Assembly: GCA_026014705.1 (NCBI GenBank)
Contig: JAOZHU010000043.1
Span: 1-49,013 of the forward strand
Direction: 5' to 3'
Length of the DNA stretch: 49,013 bases
Source: Candidatus Bathyarchaeota archaeon
GTDB taxonomy: Archaea > Thermoproteota > Bathyarchaeia > Bathyarchaeales > Bathycorpusculaceae
In this document: one piece after another, positions 32,181-43,813 of the stretch
Layout of the letters: each line of letters opens with the position of its first letter
Position numbering within the stretch: position 1 is the first letter of the stretch
Notes under the pieces: generated by a model
Told to the model about the DNA's origin: nothing
Databases searched by the model: none
What the model saw: only the letters and a program-made list of their open reading frames with translations
Program-made: the position numbers and the translations under genes

Positions 32181-32774
32181 ATGAAATTCAAACTGCAAGG
32201 CAAAGTAATCTTCTTCGCAACCAACAACATGCACAAGTTTAACGAAGCACACAGAATCCTCGCACAACACAAAATAGCCGCAGGAATGCTCCGCGTCAAA
32301 GCACTTGAGATCCAAAACGACATGCTCGCTGACATAGCAATCGCAAGCGCCATAGACGCATTTACCCGATGCCGCTTGCCAATCATAGTTGAAGACGCTG
32401 GGCTATTCATTAATGCGCTGAATGGATTTCCAGGACCTTACGCAGCGTACGTTTACAAGACAATAGGCAACGCAGGACTGCTGAAACTCATGGCAAACGT
32501 GGATGAGAGAAAAGCCACCTTCAAATCCGCAATAGCATATTACGATGGACATGCTGCGCCGCTATGCTTCGAAGGTGAAGCAGCTGGAATAATTACCCTC
32601 AAAGAACGCGTAGGAAACGGCAAATCGGGCTTCGGTTTCGACCCCATCTTCCAGCCTGTCGGAAGCCCTAAGACGTTTGCGGAGATGACGCTTGAAGAAA
32701 AAAACGGTTTCTCACACCGCGCAAAAGCAATCAACAAATTTGCACAATGGTACAAAGCACTAGTAATGGCGTAA
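32181..32774 (+). CDS. rdgB: XTP/dITP diphosphatase (RdgB/HAM1)
   Basis: A 197-residue protein of the HAM1 family: FFATNNMHKFNEAHRIL at residues 12-28 (T/SGNxxK-like substrate motif), VEDAGLFINALNGFPGPYAAYVYKTIGN with the metal-binding Glu/Asp, GKSGFGFDPIFQP and SHRAKAINKFAQW. It removes non-canonical purine triphosphates from the pool. ATG at 32181, one base after bud32, makes this the third gene of a coupled unit. The next feature is the 23S gene. Confidence 0.95.
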   Translation: MKFKLQGKVIFFATNNMHKFNEAHRILAQHKIAAGMLRVKALEIQNDMLADIAIASAIDAFTRCRLPIIVEDAGLFINALNGFPGPYAAYVYKTIGNAGLLKLMANVDERKATFKSAIAYYDGHAAPLCFEGEAAGIITLKERVGNGKSGFGFDPIFQPVGSPKTFAEMTLEEKNGFSHRAKAINKFAQWYKALVMA

Positions 32775-33244
32775 CCTTAACCTGAAAAATGCTTCCAAAC
32801 AGAAATGACCACCGAAAACATGTTTTAAAGAAAACAGACTCGCCACTCAGCTACAAACATGCATTCACAATTGCACATCAACCACAATCCACAATACATC
32901 GCCTCACCTAAACGCCATCACAACGCGTCTGCCACAAAAGATAAAACAAAAACCACAATAAAACAACCACAACAAACCTTAACAGCCAGTTAATTTCTCC
33001 AACACAACCATTCAAAATCTTTATACCCCACGACACAACACTTATATTAGCGAAACCCGCTTCTAAGAGAACTCAGCAACATAGAATACATCATCAAACA
33101 AAATGCAACTCCACACCTAACCCGTGCGGAGTGAAGGGTGAATGAGCTTGAAGACAACCAAGCTCAAGATGACACCATGCATAGGCCAAACGACGCGCGC
33201 ACACTATAAGTGAGGTTTTCACCAAACGCCAAACAGACACTACC
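32775..33244 (+). promoter_or_regulatory. 23S rRNA promoter and 5' leader
   Basis: A/C-rich non-coding sequence up to 33000, then two TATA candidates (CTTTATACC near 33019-33027, CACTTATATTAG near 33038-33049). The inferred leader of ~170-190 bases contains two clean hairpins: ACTCCACAC/GTGCGGAGT (about 33110-33132, one mismatch) and GAGCTTG/CAAGCTC (33144-33165, 8-base loop). Bases 33174-33187 are perfectly complementary to 36326-36339 in the mature 3' domain. No open frame is supported. Confidence 0.7.
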
Positions 33245-36366
<3,122 letters not shown>

Positions 36367-36376
36367 AAAACGCGAT

Positions 36377-36433
36377 TATAGGCCCTCCTATAGGTTTCTG
36401 CATAAATTGACTACTAGGCGCCAAATATGTCGG
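36377..36433 (+). ncRNA. candidate structured RNA or repeat, copy 2, just after 23S
   Basis: Hairpin ATAGG-CCCT-CCTAT (36378-36391), CTATAGGTTTCTGCA at 36388-36402, 7-base variable linker, ACTACTAGGC.CCAAATATG..GG at 36410-36433. It starts about 10 bases after the inferred 3' end of 23S, so it is probably in the rRNA precursor. See copy 1 at 707-761. Confidence 0.45.
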
Positions 36434-36507
36434 TTATCTGTGCAACCTAATTACTATTAGTAATCGTTTTTTGTTGAAATTGCCACTTTTTTGTTGGTTA
36501 CTGCGGT

Positions 36508-36969
36508 TTATTTTTCTTGGGTGCCTGAGTGGTTTTTGGGTTTGGTTTTTCTCTGTAGTGAGATGCCTTCAACGAGGAAGAGAATCATCGCTACCGCAGT
36601 CATCCCTGTGAGAAAGAGGAAGCTTGCTTCGACAACTAAGCCGCTGACAAACCTGCTGAGCAGGATGATGGCGATTTCTGCGCTGAGTGCGCCCATAAAA
36701 AAGAAGGAGTAAAAAATCAGCCGCGGCACGAGGTTTCTGCCGACCCAGACGTGCCCGCTGACGCCTGTTTTTTCTTTAAGCACGTAGTCGCCGTACGCGT
36801 TTTTCTCGATTAAGCCCAAGTCTTCCAGTTTCTGCAAATGCCTGTGTGCAACGCTTGTGCTGCTGAGGCTTGCGCCGCGTGTGACGTCTCTTGTGCCTAC
36901 TGGCTTGTTTGCGTGGACGATGTACGCGTAGACGTTTAATGTGTTTCCTTCGAGTTCTTCGTTAGCCAA
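36508..36969 (-). CDS. winged-helix regulator with two transmembrane helices
   Basis: A 153-residue protein. N-terminal wHTH at residues 5-68 (LNVYAYIVHANKPVGTRDVTRGASLSSTSVAHRHLQKLEDLGLIEKN), then two transmembrane helices at about 83-104 and 113-134 and a short charged tail. Membrane-tethered one-component regulators of this kind are common in archaea. It follows the exported protein gene (37013-37831) on the same strand by 43 bases; together with the operator at 37883-37957 it is a plausible controller of both flanking genes (inference). Confidence 0.75.
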   Translation of the reverse strand: MANEELEGNTLNVYAYIVHANKPVGTRDVTRGASLSSTSVAHRHLQKLEDLGLIEKNAYGDYVLKEKTGVSGHVWVGRNLVPRLIFYSFFFMGALSAEIAIILLSRFVSGLVVEASFLFLTGMTAVAMILFLVEGISLQRKTKPKNHSGTQEK

Positions 36970-37012
36970 GTCTACAGCAACCTACGGAGTTGATATAGCA
37001 TCAGCATCTGTT

Positions 37013-37831
37013 TCAGCTGCTCGGCGCCATGGGCGCGAGTCCTGCTTGAGGTCCTTCCACTGGGAAGGGTATTTCGTTTGCATACGCGCCATATACGAAT
37101 CCGAACCCGCTGCCTATATTTGTTAGCTCTATGTGTTGTAGGATTTGGTCGGTTGCTGGTGTGGTCACGGTGACGTTGCCTTTGACGGTGACCGTGCATA
37201 TTTTGCTTACATCAATGTATAACGTTTGAGCATTCTTGAGCATAACGGCTGCTTGCGGTAGATTATTGGGGTCAGTTGCGAATATGTATTTGCTGACAAA
37301 GCCCATCGTATAGCCACTTGGCCATGCCTCATAGTTTATTGCTTGGCCACCGCAATCGTAATATATTTCTTGATCTTCACCGCGCGGTCCCTTAAAGGTC
37401 AAGCCGTTTGCGAAGTTTATTGTTCCTTCAGAGCCTCCGATGCCGACAATGCTGTATGGGTTGAAGTCTACTACCACGTAGTAGCCCATGTTGAGGATTG
37501 GCCCTTCGTCGGATGAAACTGCGAATTTGTAGTATTCAATCTGAGCGTCTGCGTTATCTAGAGCGTCGACGTTCAAAGTGAAGTTTGCGACCACTTGAAT
37601 ATTTGCTCCGTAAAGCGTCATTGTAGCGTTTCCAGTGATTTTGTTGGGGTTGCAGTAGGCGTATGTTATGCCAACACCATTCAACAAGGGCTCGACTTTC
37701 GGTAGCGCAGTATTTGCCTGCTGAGCGTTTTCTTGGGCTTGCACCGCCATCATGTATTCCAGCGGCACAATTGCTGCTATTCCGATTGCTATGGCGAGTA
37801 TGCTGCATGCGATTAGTTTTTTCTCAACCAT
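37013..37831 (-). CDS. exported or signal-anchored protein of unknown function
   Basis: A 272-residue protein with an N-terminal hydrophobic segment (residues 5-28) and an extracellular part rich in Asn, Gly, Thr and aromatic residues, with repeated short strands typical of a beta-sandwich. No family recognised. The ATG at 37831 has GCGGTG upstream and is preferred to GTG and ATG codons 10 residues earlier. TATA-like ATTATTAGCC (minus, 37867-37876) predicts transcription about 20-25 bases downstream. The palindromic operator lies directly upstream of that TATA. Confidence 0.68.
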   Translation of the reverse strand: MVEKKLIACSILAIAIGIAAIVPLEYMMAVQAQENAQQANTALPKVEPLLNGVGITYAYCNPNKITGNATMTLYGANIQVVANFTLNVDALDNADAQIEYYKFAVSSDEGPILNMGYYVVVDFNPYSIVGIGGSEGTINFANGLTFKGPRGEDQEIYYDCGGQAINYEAWPSGYTMGFVSKYIFATDPNNLPQAAVMLKNAQTLYIDVSKICTVTVKGNVTVTTPATDQILQHIELTNIGSGFGFVYGAYANEIPFPVEGPQAGLAPMAPSS

Positions 37832-37882
37832 TGGTTTTTCACCGCTCACAATAAGTGCCAAATGAGGCTAATAATTCTCCCC

Positions 37883-37913
37883 GAAGAACAAAAGTGTTCT
37901 TCAAAAGAACACT
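37883..37913. promoter_or_regulatory. palindromic operator with overlapping dyads
   Basis: GAAGAACA (37883-37890)-AAAG-TGTTCTTC (37895-37902) is a perfect 8-base dyad; AGTGTTCTT (37893-37901)-CAA-AAGAACACT (37905-37913) is a perfect 9-base dyad overlapping it. It lies between two divergent promoters: that of the exported protein (minus, TATA near 37867-37876) and that of the ABC exporter (plus). Confidence 0.8.
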
Positions 37914-37941
37914 ATGCAGCACACAGCTTGAGTTTACGATT

Positions 37942-37957
37942 CGAAGAACATAAAAGG
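37942..37957 (+). promoter_or_regulatory. further GAAGAACA half-site overlapping the BRE/TATA of the ABC operon
   Basis: CGAAGAACATAAAAGG: the half-site (GAAGAACA, 37943-37950) runs into a TATA-like CATAAAAG. Transcription from it would start about 25 bases downstream, about 20 bases before the ATG at 37999. A bound regulator would compete with TBP/TFB here. Confidence 0.65.
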
Positions 37958-37998
37958 CAAGCTGGCAGTAAATGTTAGTTAACGGTTGATGCAGAAAC

Positions 37999-38973
37999 AT
38001 GGCTAGTGGCAACGGCGCCAACACTGGGAAACCTTTCGTTGTTCTTCGCAGCGTGACAAAAAACTACTTCAGTTTCCGCGCGTTAGACAATGTTTCTTTC
38101 GAAATCAGCGAAGGCGAAATCTTCGGGTACATTGGTCCGAACGGCGCTGGGAAAACAACTACCATGAAAATCTTGGTCGGGTTAATCAGCGACTTCACGG
38201 GCGAAGTACGCGTAGGCGATTATAGCTTGCCCAAGCAGAAAGAGGAAGCGCATAAACTGCTAGGCTACCTCCCGCAGAACATTGCGTTCCAAGAGTGGCG
38301 AACCGTAAACCATGCGCTAACAACTTTCGGCAGACTTTCAGGGCTCACCGCGGAGCAGGTTGAAAACCGAATCCCCGAAGTGCTGGAGCTGGTTGCTTTA
38401 TCGGATGCTAGGCACAAGAAGATTTCTCAGCTGTCAGGAGGCATGACCCAGAAAGTCGGCTTAGCACAAGCACTTCTCCACGAGCCAAAACTACTGGTTC
38501 TGGACGAGCCGCTGGGCGGGCTTGACCCGTTGAGCCGCTACCAATTCAAAGAGGTTGTCTTAGCGCTGAGCAAAAAAGGAACTACTATTCTGTTTTCCTC
38601 GCACATACTCAGCGACGTGCAGGATGTGGCTGACCGAATCGGAATCCTAAGCCATGGCAGAATCAGGCAAGTTGGCACGCTGAACGAGTTAAAAGCTCGG
38701 ATGACAATAGAAAAAACCATAGAAGTGCTCTTGTCACACCAAAGCGACAAGTGGCAACAACTCAAAACGTTAAATGGCATAAAGAGCGTTGAGCAGGCTT
38801 CCCCGGGAAGGATTCACGCAAAATTAGAGACGAACGCTGACGCCGATGAAGTAGTCAACAGCGTGGTTCAGAGCATAGTAAAGTTGGGGATTAAAGTGCA
38901 GGGCGTAACGCTGTTGCAGCCGTCGCTGGATGAAATTTACCTCAAACACGTGCAGGAGGGCGAGAACGCGTGA
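37999..38973 (+). CDS. ABC-2-type exporter ATPase
   Basis: A 324-residue NosF/CcmA-like ATPase: Walker A GYIGPNGAGKTTTMKILVG near residues 49-67, Q-loop LGYLPQNIAF, signature LSGGMTQKVGLAQALLHEP, Walker B LLVLDEPLGGLDP and the H-loop SSHILS. The C-terminal ~90 residues are the usual regulatory extension of this subfamily. Start ATG at 37999. Its stop overlaps the permease start by 4 bases (GTGA). It is under the palindromic operator and opposite the exported protein. Confidence 0.93.
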   Translation: MASGNGANTGKPFVVLRSVTKNYFSFRALDNVSFEISEGEIFGYIGPNGAGKTTTMKILVGLISDFTGEVRVGDYSLPKQKEEAHKLLGYLPQNIAFQEWRTVNHALTTFGRLSGLTAEQVENRIPEVLELVALSDARHKKISQLSGGMTQKVGLAQALLHEPKLLVLDEPLGGLDPLSRYQFKEVVLALSKKGTTILFSSHILSDVQDVADRIGILSHGRIRQVGTLNELKARMTIEKTIEVLLSHQSDKWQQLKTLNGIKSVEQASPGRIHAKLETNADADEVVNSVVQSIVKLGIKVQGVTLLQPSLDEIYLKHVQEGENA

Positions 38974-39635
38974 AGCTGCCTCTGCTCTACTCAGATGAAC
39001 TGAAGGGCTTCTACAAATCCAAAGTGATGCTCTTCCTGTGGGTAGGCTTGCCCATTGTCGCTGTGCTTTTCCGCTTCGTTCAATACGGCTCCAGTGGGCA
39101 GGCTATACCGTTCACGGTTATTTCAGCGTTGGTTGTTTCCAGCCTAGCGGGGACATTGGCGGCGGTCATGCTGGCGGTTTCGATTATCAACGAGAAGAAC
39201 AGGCACGTTTACGAGTTGTTCCTGATTAGACCGCTGAAACGCCGAGACATTGTGCTCGCCAAGTTTCTGTCAGTGTACACTTGTGTTGCCGTAGCCAGTT
39301 TAATAGCAGTCGCCGTCGGCGTCGCAGCCGATTACACCACGGCAAACGCGTTCCCACCGACCATACTCAACGACACCGCCCAGAGCCTAGCCATTAGCCT
39401 CTCCATGGTTGCAGTATCATGCTCAGCAGGCGTGCTCATCGGCATCGCCTCGCCCACAGTTCTCGTTGGAGCGATACTGGTCATCTACGGAGGAAACCAA
39501 ATTTCAGTAATTCCTCTGGTGCCGACTATGCTGAACTTGCCTGAAGCGCCATTGTTCACGGTCGCTTTAGCTGCAGCAGTCGCCGCCTCGCTACTGATAA
39601 GCGCGGTTGCGTTGTTTGAAAGAAAACAGTTCTAG
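38970..39635 (+). CDS. ABC-2-type exporter permease
   Basis: A 221-residue protein with six predicted transmembrane helices (about 18-35, 45-70, 95-118, 135-150, 155-178, 195-215) and the cytosolic start KLPLLYSDELKGFYKSKVMLF. The middle motif SIINEKNRHVYELFLIRPLKRRDIVLAKFL is typical of NosY/ABC2_membrane permeases. It starts with GTG at 38970 and overlaps the ATPase by 4 bases. The substrate is unknown. Confidence 0.9.
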   Translation: MKLPLLYSDELKGFYKSKVMLFLWVGLPIVAVLFRFVQYGSSGQAIPFTVISALVVSSLAGTLAAVMLAVSIINEKNRHVYELFLIRPLKRRDIVLAKFLSVYTCVAVASLIAVAVGVAADYTTANAFPPTILNDTAQSLAISLSMVAVSCSAGVLIGIASPTVLVGAILVIYGGNQISVIPLVPTMLNLPEAPLFTVALAAAVAASLLISAVALFERKQF

Positions 39636-39670
39636 AAAAGAACCGCATGAGAAAGGAGAGTTTTTAACTG

Positions 39671-42115
39671 CTACTTCTTTCTCTTCAGCATGTTCTCTAT
39701 TATTGGGCGCAGCTTCGCGTTTTCAGCTTTGATTTTCTCTTTGCCCAGCGCCTTCATGTCCGCGTCGATCTCCGTAATCACTTCAGCGTAGTGAATTCCC
39801 TCTGCGGCGGAAACGTATTCCACTCGGAACCTTTCAGGACTCATGCCCAGTTTCGTCAACATGCCTTTCAGCGCGTCAGTGCGGGCTTTCATCTTGTAGT
39901 TGCCGCTGATGTAGTGGCAGTCGTAGGGCAAGTGGCACGCGCCCACCAGCACCATGCCTGCGCCTAAACGGAACGCTTCCAGAATGAAGTCGCGGTCAAC
40001 CCTGCCTGAGCACATGACGCGTATGGCGCGTACGCTGGGCGGATACTCAAACCTGCTTGTGCCAGCCAAGTCTGCGCCTGCGTAGCTGCACCAGTTGCAG
40101 AGAATAGCTAAGATTTTGTCTTCTGGGTCTTTCTCCAGTGCTGCACGTATCTGCGCCAGAATCTGCGCGTCAGTGAAGTGCATCTGCGTAATCGCGTCTT
40201 GTGGACATTCGGCGACGCATGTTCCGCAACCGTGGCAGCTGGCAGTGATAACTTGCGCGGCTTTGTTAGGTTCAGCTTTGATGGCGCCGTAGGGGCACTT
40301 GTCAACGCATATGCCGCACTTCGCAGTTACGTTTCTGCATCGGCTCTCATCAATCACCGAAATAATGGGCTCGATTTTCCACTTGGGCTTGGAAATAACG
40401 GTTGCCGCGCGGGCTGCTGCACCTGAACCCTGCGCGACACTTGCGGGAATATCCTTTAATCCTTGACAAGCGCCAGCATAGAAGACACCGTCAGTCGGCG
40501 CGTCTAAAGGCTTAAGTTTCGGGTGGCTCTCCATGAAGAAGCCGTCTGCGCCGCGTGACAAATTCAAAATCCGCGCAATCTCATCGGAGCCTTTTTTGGG
40601 TATAGCCGCGGTCGCCAGCACAACCATGTCCGCTTCGATTTCGATTGGTTGCCCTAGGGTTTGGTCTTCGCTGTGCACCACCAAATTGTGCGTTTTCGGG
40701 TCTTCGTCGATGCGGCTTACGCGTCCGCGAATGAAGTTCACGCCGCGTTCACGTGCGCGGTCGTAAAACTCTTCATAGCCTTTGCCTGGGCTGCGGATGT
40801 CCATGTAAAACACGTAAACTTCCACATCTTCCTTGTACTTCTCCTTAAGCTGTACCACGTGTTTGAGCGTGTACATGCAGCAGAAGTTGCTGCAGTAGGG
40901 ATATTTGTTTTTGTCGCGGCTGCCTACGCATTGGATGAACGCTACTGTGTGCGGTTTTTTGCCGTCTGATTGCCTGATGACTTTGCCGCCTGTTGGACCC
41001 GCAGCTAGAATTAGCCTTTCGAACTCCATGCTTGTGATGACGTTGGGATATTTTCCATAACCCAGCAGCGGCATGTCATACGGCAAGTAAACATCGAAGC
41101 CTGTGCTGACGATTATGGCGCCAACTTCGATTTCGACCTCTTCAGGCTTCTGCTCGAAGTCTATGGCTTGTCTGGCGCCGCAGACGTCTACGCATTTGAA
41201 GCATTCGATGCAGTAGTCTTTGTTGACGGCGTAAATCAGTGGAACGGCTTGGTCGAACGGCACTGAAATGGCTTTGCGCGTGCCCAAGTTCATGTCCCAC
41301 TCGTTCGGGTACTCGATGGGGCAGACGTCTTTGCATTCGCCGCAGCCTGTGCAGCGGTCAGGTATCACGTAACGCGGGTTTTGGCGAATCTTCACCTTGA
41401 AATTGCCGATGTAGCCGTCTACTCTGACTAGGTCAGCGTTGGCGAAGATTTTAATGTTCGGGTGGCGCCCGCAGTCCACCATTTTTGGTCCTTCAATGCA
41501 GATGCTGCAGTCCAGAGTCGGAAAAGTCTTGTCCAATGCTGCCATGTGTCCGCCGATGCTCTGCGTGTTTTCTAGCATGTAAACTTGAAAGCCCATTTCC
41601 GCCAAGTCCAACGCGGCGTTCATGCCTGCAATGCCTCCGCCGACTATGAGGGCTTTGTTGGTGACGGGTACTTCGATGGTTTGCAGCGGCATCAGCAACC
41701 TTGCCTTGGCTACTGCCATGCGCACTGCGTCTTTGGCACGTTCCGTTGCCGCTTGCGGGTTGCTCGGGTGGCACCATGAGGCGAATTCGCGGATGTTAGC
41801 CATCTCGAATAAGAACGGGTTTAAGCCTGCTTCGGTGACTGTGCGTCTGAACGTGGGTTCATGCATTCTCGGTGAGCATGCGGCTACGACTACGCGGTTG
41901 AGTTTTTGCTCCCGTATGGCTTTGCGGATTTCCTCTTGCCCCGGGTCAGCGCATGTGTAACGGTTTTCTTTAACGAACACGACATCGGGAATGGTTTTTG
42001 CGTATTCGACGATTTGTTTGATGTCAACGGTGCCTGCGATGTTTAAGCCGCAGTGACACACGAACACGCCTATGCGTAACTCTTCAGGCTTCTTGACGTT
42101 TTCTGGCTGGCTCAT
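39671..42115 (-). CDS. hdrA: heterodisulfide reductase subunit A fused to MvhD-like domain
   Basis: An 814-residue flavoprotein. N-terminal Cys motif CHC (20, 22), FAD/Rossmann KALIVGGGIAGMNAALDLAE (154-173), CSIC...C near 203-215, two 4Fe-4S motifs CTGCGECKDVC (255-265) and CIECFKCVDVC (302-312), a large FAD domain, two further 4Fe-4S motifs in CRNVTAKCGICVDKC and CHGCGTCVAEC, and from about residue 668 an MvhD-type 2Fe-2S domain with C673/C676, C702, C727 and C733. HdrA is the electron-bifurcating flavoprotein of Hdr complexes and MvhD its hydrogenase connector; here they are one polypeptide. The polyferredoxin gene ends 4 bases into its start. No HdrBC or hydrogenase gene is present within the window. 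Confidence 0.94.
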   Translation of the reverse strand: MSQPENVKKPEELRIGVFVCHCGLNIAGTVDIKQIVEYAKTIPDVVFVKENRYTCADPGQEEIRKAIREQKLNRVVVAACSPRMHEPTFRRTVTEAGLNPFLFEMANIREFASWCHPSNPQAATERAKDAVRMAVAKARLLMPLQTIEVPVTNKALIVGGGIAGMNAALDLAEMGFQVYMLENTQSIGGHMAALDKTFPTLDCSICIEGPKMVDCGRHPNIKIFANADLVRVDGYIGNFKVKIRQNPRYVIPDRCTGCGECKDVCPIEYPNEWDMNLGTRKAISVPFDQAVPLIYAVNKDYCIECFKCVDVCGARQAIDFEQKPEEVEIEVGAIIVSTGFDVYLPYDMPLLGYGKYPNVITSMEFERLILAAGPTGGKVIRQSDGKKPHTVAFIQCVGSRDKNKYPYCSNFCCMYTLKHVVQLKEKYKEDVEVYVFYMDIRSPGKGYEEFYDRARERGVNFIRGRVSRIDEDPKTHNLVVHSEDQTLGQPIEIEADMVVLATAAIPKKGSDEIARILNLSRGADGFFMESHPKLKPLDAPTDGVFYAGACQGLKDIPASVAQGSGAAARAATVISKPKWKIEPIISVIDESRCRNVTAKCGICVDKCPYGAIKAEPNKAAQVITASCHGCGTCVAECPQDAITQMHFTDAQILAQIRAALEKDPEDKILAILCNWCSYAGADLAGTSRFEYPPSVRAIRVMCSGRVDRDFILEAFRLGAGMVLVGACHLPYDCHYISGNYKMKARTDALKGMLTKLGMSPERFRVEYVSAAEGIHYAEVITEIDADMKALGKEKIKAENAKLRPIIENMLKRKK

Positions 42116-43050
42116 CTGATTTTCTCCTCCATACTGAACCTTCGGCTAACCTGCTCCTTTGCCTTCCGCGAGCCTGCAGCTTTAAGCTCTTTCACGGCGT
42201 CCACTGGCGACGCGAGCCGCTGCAACGCCTTGTTCCACGCTCCCGAGCGCACGGGCGTGTGGATAATTTTGGTTCGCTTCAGCGTTAAAGCCTCATCAAC
42301 CGGGCACACGGCTTTGCAGGCGCCGCAGTAAACGCAGAACAACTCGTTAACGTACACTTTATTATCAGCCACAGACAGGTACAGTGCGCCCGTGATGGGG
42401 CAAACATCTAAGCAGTCCCGGCAGCCTCCAGGGCATTTGGCTTGGTCTATTGCGATTTTACCTTCTGTGAACTTGCGCACTTTAATGACGCCGGGCGCGC
42501 ATTTGAACTCGCACACTCGGCACGTGGGGCAATACTCCTTCTGAATGGCAAGGTTGATTTGCACGCGTTTTTGCTGGCTCGGCGGCAAAGCCGCAACGCT
42601 TTCCACGGGCTTGCCGTCGAAACCTACACGAGTAACCGTTATCAAGTCTAAGGGGCAAGAGTCTTCGCATTCGTCGCAGTCTTTTGGGCATTGCTTCGTG
42701 TCCACTTTGATGTCGCGCACCAGTTCAGGGTAGCTTTCTTTCTGAAGCAGCAGCAGGTCATGCCCGTCGTTCAGGGTAAGTTTAATAGCGCCATATGGAC
42801 AGGAGACGTCGCAAACTCCGCAGAAGTTGCATTTCGCCAAGTCAATGTCCACTTTGGCTTTTTTCGCCTTCTCACCCTGCGCTTTGAGCTGTTTCTCCAG
42901 CTTAATCGCGTCTTTGGGGCAAGCTAAACTGCAGATTTGGCAGCCCACGCAACGTTTCTTGTCAAGCGTCAACTTATAGTGCTTGACGTGTAAAAGCCAT
43001 TCTAAAGTTAACGCGTCTGCCGTGTCTTTCTTCACGTTTTTAAACGGCAT
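42112..43050 (-). CDS. polyferredoxin of the HdrA-MvhD module
   Basis: A 312-residue iron-sulfur protein. It has about six 4Fe-4S-type Cys motifs, including CVGCQICSLAC near residue 35, CNFCGVCDVSC near 74, CDECEDSC with a preceding CPKDC, CPTCRVCEFKC, CPGGCRDCLDVC and CVYCGACKAVC near 240, plus a Lys-rich N-terminal extension and a basic C-terminal tail. It would carry electrons to HdrA-MvhD; the overlap of 4 bases (ATGA) with hdrA implies coupled translation. ATG at 43050, TATA CAATATTTATATC (minus, about 43124-43137) with a ~55-base leader. Confidence 0.9.
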   Translation of the reverse strand: MPFKNVKKDTADALTLEWLLHVKHYKLTLDKKRCVGCQICSLACPKDAIKLEKQLKAQGEKAKKAKVDIDLAKCNFCGVCDVSCPYGAIKLTLNDGHDLLLLQKESYPELVRDIKVDTKQCPKDCDECEDSCPLDLITVTRVGFDGKPVESVAALPPSQQKRVQINLAIQKEYCPTCRVCEFKCAPGVIKVRKFTEGKIAIDQAKCPGGCRDCLDVCPITGALYLSVADNKVYVNELFCVYCGACKAVCPVDEALTLKRTKIIHTPVRSGAWNKALQRLASPVDAVKELKAAGSRKAKEQVSRRFSMEEKIR

Positions 43051-43121
43051 TTATTCTTCCACCAAGCCCTAACATGTATGCGTCAAATAACCATCTTGTT
43101 AGAATGTTTCAATGCAGCGTT

Positions 43122-43137
43122 TGTGATATAAATATTG
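43122..43137 (-). promoter_or_regulatory. TATA box of the polyferredoxin-hdrA operon
   Basis: AATATTTATATC on the minus strand, 73-88 bases upstream of the ATG at 43050; transcription would start about 25 bases after it, giving a leader of about 50 bases. Confidence 0.65.
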
Positions 43138-43195
43138 CTTGGCAGCAACGCCCGTTCGCATGTGAATTCCACGGAAAACAAAGCACCCTTGTTCG

Positions 43196-43750
43196 TCACA
43201 GATTTTCAAGGATAACCGCCACGTAGCACTTTAAGGCTTCATCAGCCTTAATTGAAACCGCATGCAAACCAGCCTGCCGCAGCAACGCTTCGAAAGCTTC
43301 CAAAGAGAATGCCTTCTTTAAACCAGTAACCACGATTGCACAGTTATGTTTTGCAGCACGCTTGAGCTCTGTTAAGGTTTCAGCGGGTTTCGGCATGTTC
43401 TGCAGCACAGTGATAGCAAAAACCACATTGAAACAGTTGCTTTGGAAAGGTAAGTAGTCAGCGTCAGCTTGAATCACGTGTACATTGTGAAAGGTTTTGG
43501 CGCGTTCTTTTGCCTTAAGCAGTAGCTTCATGGAAATATCCACGCCCGCACACGTATCAGCTTGAGCAGCAACTTGATTGAACAATAGTCCTGTGCCGCA
43601 ACCCACGTCTAAGACGGCGCCAGTTACCTTCAGCCCTTCCAAGGCTGCTTTGTACTTGGCTTCTTGCTCCTCAGCGTAGCGGGAATCGTATATATCCGCC
43701 GTGACATCGTAACGGTGCTTAACACTGTGCTTATGGTTCCACTTCTTCAT
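43196..43750 (-). CDS. class I SAM-dependent methyltransferase
   Basis: A 184-residue protein with the methyltransferase core: ALEGLKVTGAVLDVGCGTGLLFNQVA at about residues 37-62, CAGVDISMKLLLKA, VHVIQADADYLPF, NCFNVVFAITVLQNMPKP. The frame continues 118 residues upstream, but that part is unconserved and overlaps nucS; the ATG at 43750 has AAGGA six bases upstream, so I use it. The substrate is unknown. Divergent from nucS, with only 63 bases between the starts. Confidence 0.82.
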   Translation of the reverse strand: MKKWNHKHSVKHRYDVTADIYDSRYAEEQEAKYKAALEGLKVTGAVLDVGCGTGLLFNQVAAQADTCAGVDISMKLLLKAKERAKTFHNVHVIQADADYLPFQSNCFNVVFAITVLQNMPKPAETLTELKRAAKHNCAIVVTGLKKAFSLEAFEALLRQAGLHAVSIKADEALKCYVAVILENL

Positions 43751-43813
43751 CGATAATCCTTCGAAAACTCTTATGTACGCATTGCGCCTTCTAAAACTAT
43801 TGCTGAACCCAAA

